A stretch of 64,000 nucleotides of DNA. Source: Proteles cristata cristata (Eukaryota; Chordata; Mammalia; Carnivora; Hyaenidae). Position numbers and translations under genes: made by a program. The notes beneath the pieces were generated by a model that did not search any database, was not told where the DNA came from, and saw only the letters and a list, made by a program, of their open reading frames with translations. Location of the stretch: the NCBI GenBank assembly GCA_017311185.1, contig JAESUZ010002388.1:124001-188000 (forward strand), read 5' to 3'. Of this stretch, positions 61,428 to 64,000 are shown one piece after another. Within the stretch, counting starts at the first letter, position 1, and every line of letters starts with the position of its first letter.

Positions 61428-62879
61428 CTTTAAAATTTTTTTTTTTTAAATGACAGCCACCATTTTAAAGCACTTTCTGAAAGTGAGGGGGGAGGATGGG
61501 AGAGAAAGGGTAGGCAGCAAATTGGCATGTCATGGCTACGGTATTAATAGGTTAACCAGGAGGACAGGCAGACATGACCTGATCCCTTAGGCTTGTACCC
61601 ATCATAAGGGGCTAGTAGCCTTCGGCAGACACTTCCTTTGGAAAGTTGGCACGTGTTGGAGAAAGGAGTGGACAGAATCAAGCTAGACAACAGACATGTA
61701 ATTATAAATGCTGAGGATACGACTTCCGCTGATTTATTGGCTGTACTCTATGGGATATTTACCACGTGCAATTGTTTCCGTCTGGAGAAGGGGATGAGGT
61801 CTATTTAAATCTGTGCAACAACAAGTGCTGTCACAACAGGCCCTCCTCGTCTGCCTGTGCAGAGCAGATGTCTCCAGTCTACATCTCTTGGGCCAGGCTC
61901 CTTGTCCTTGGGGAGCTGAGATTGTTAAAGACCAAGTGAAGATCAAGGAGTGTTCCTGGAACTAGGTAAAGGCCTTGTGAGACTAGATTTGGTTGGTAAC
62001 ATTTCCCCACCCTCTCGGCTCACAATGGCAGACCTCCACGCGTCATTAATGCTCCTTCCTGGAGTTTGCGCACATCATTTGAAAGCGAGGAACACTTTTA
62101 TCAAACCATCAGCCCCTTCTGCCAAAGCCCAGTGTCATCACCTGAAGAAGAGGAGAGAATATTTGGCGTCTGTTACTGCACCCTCACCTCTCTGCCTTTT
62201 AGCTGGAAGGACAGATCGACTTCCTGTCTTTCTGAATGGAAAATGAATCTATCTTAGGATAGTGACAACCTAAGAGATAATTTCTTCTAGGTAGAGAAAT
62301 GTCGGTGTGAATAGCGTCTATAAAATTGCCACTTGTCCTGGGAGTGTGAAGGAGTCTGAGGGTGCCCGGGGGGATGCGACCCGGGATCCACCATCCCCCC
62401 ACCCCCATCTCCATCCCAAAGCTCTCTGCTTTCTTTGAAGCAATATGGGCAGGGGTTTGGCCTTTCCCAGGGCAATCTGTCCCGCCTATCTTTATCTTTA
62501 GTTCTAAGTGCTGGGAACATAAGAGACACAGCAGCTGCCTGCTGGCAAGGCGACCCTTTGTCAATTAGAACCTCCGTTTCTTTCAAGCCCTTTCCCTGAC
62601 TCTTTCTTTTTCTGTTCGATTATATCTCCTCTCAAAGGGCAGAAACCCCCAGCTGTCTGCTTCGGGTTTTCACATATTTCAAGTGATAACTAGAGATGTG
62701 TGTTACACTATTCTGGGAGCCACAGAAAAGCGCGGGAAGGGTATCTTGGATGGAAAAGCTCATAATCCAACTAGACTGTCAACCCCTTGAAGGCAGATGG
62801 GGATGTTATATCTGATGTAACATCAATCTTCCCATAATATGACAAGCTTAGTACACTGAGCCATGGTGACCCAGTGGAC

Positions 62880-63060
62880 AGAGCACTGGGCCAGGAGTCA
62901 TGAAACTGGAGTTACAGTCCAAGCTCTGCCAAGCTGTGTGATTATGCGACCTTGTCACAATTCCTGCCACTATATCTGTCATCAGGCCTTGGTTGCCTGG
63001 TTTACCCAAATGGCAGTTCTAATGGGCACTCCTGGCTGATCCCCACATTTATCTGTAAAA
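62880..63060 (+). repeat. MIR
   Basis: AGAGCACTGGGCCAGGAGTC, CTGGAGTTACAGTCCAAGCT and AAGCTGTGTGATTATGCGAC are MIR wording. Confidence 0.75.
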
Positions 63061-64000
63061 TGACTGAAACCATAGGCTAAAAGATGTCTAATGGCCCTGT
63101 TAGCAACAAAATGTTTTAAATGTCCTCTTACAACACATGCTATTTTGGAGCCATAAAAACTTGTGGTCTGTAAGCCATTTAAGCTGGGGACAATTACCAT
63201 GTGGTGATGTTATAGACATTCAGCTCAAAATCAAAACTGCTAAAAGCAGGTGGACAGTTTCAAGTCCATAATGTTCTGAAGAGCTTACATAATGGGCCAC
63301 ATTGTGTCCTACTGACGTTTGTTTCAAAAATAGCCTTCTTAGCAAAACAAGGTGCCCCAAACATCAACCTTGATTTGGTTTTCTTTAGAGGGAAAAAAAA
63401 AAACGCATTTAAGAATCATCTGAAAAGAGGCTGATAGGCTTCTTTCTTCTTAAACAAATTTAATTCATTTGGACTCTTTCTTGAGACTTTGTGGCAGATA
63501 CTGAAATCTTCTCTGCGAAGCTTTTTTCATCTCTGTCTTCATTTTTTGTTTCCTACTCTGATCTGTTTTACATGCTAAAAGCAGAAGAGAAAATTCCCTA
63601 AAGATAAAGCTGTGGTAATCTGTGTAGGTTTCATGTTCATTGCAAGAGCTAGTTCCCCCCCCCCTCCTTTTTTTCTTAAGCAACTTCCAAACTACAAGTG
63701 TCCAGGCCTGTGTTTTCACTTTTCTCCATTTGCATCATTGAAAGAGAAGTGAAAAACTTCCTAGTGCTGTAAGATAACAACTTCTAAATGAAGATGAGGA
63801 CACATTCAACTTATGAGATCGTCTGCCTTCACAGAGAGGTCTTATTCCAGCATGACAAGAGCGTCCATTTTTCACAGCCACAGGTTTTAGGAGAAAGTGG
63901 AAATCGGCAATTGGTTTGCCATCAATTCCCTGGAATCATCTTGTGTTATTATCCCAGAAGGCATCAGAAACTTGTTCTGGGTTGGAAGAGGGAGGGCATT

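Overview
This is an intronic stretch of a mammalian nuclear genome, and the host is almost certainly a cat-family carnivore. About 25 tRNA-derived carnivore CAN-SINEs are scattered through it. They have the felid-type head (GGGGCGCCTGGGTGGCTCAG), a (CT)n tract and an A-rich tail. Carnivore-type L1 3' ends occur as well, on a background of older mammalian repeats (MIR, L2, MER5A-like elements).

The only protein-coding gene I can support is GRIA3, the AMPA-type glutamate receptor subunit GluA3, on the minus strand. Four consecutive exons of 377, 199, 248 and 115 bp are present with intact frame and GT/AG splice sites. They encode the S1-M1-M2 pore region (54808-55184), M3 with the SYTANLAAF gate (43688-43886), most of the S2 ligand-binding lobe (12208-12455) and the alternative flop cassette (11530-11644). 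Residues peculiar to GluA3 ([31 protein letters not shown]) separate it from GRIA1, GRIA2 and GRIA4. GRIA3 is X-linked in placental mammals, so the window is probably from the X chromosome. Upstream exons lie beyond 64000. I see neither the flip cassette nor the M4/C-tail exon, so they should lie beyond position 1.

Layout: 1-11529 is intron downstream of flop, with no SINE. 11645-12207 is a 563-bp intron whose start forms the R/G RNA-editing hairpin with the end of the S2 exon. 12456-43687 is a 31-kb intron; SINEs appear in it only from about 18.8 kb, and it holds a diverged tandem array of about 0.28-kb units near 31-32.4 kb. 43887-54807 is an 11-kb intron ending in an L1 remnant riddled with SINEs. 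55185-64000 is the intron upstream of the first visible exon.

The most unusual finds are two tiny retroposed RNA fragments without poly(A) tails, each flanked by perfect direct repeats: a U6 snRNA 5' end at 1201-1258 and a 5S rRNA 5' part at 59461-59580. Others are the tandem array, a long 106-nt hairpin 0.5 kb downstream of the flop exon, and a pair of small related elements near 27 kb. I found no sign of a microbial system, CRISPR array or operon. Repeat family names come from recognising consensus features by eye, and older families are named only generically.
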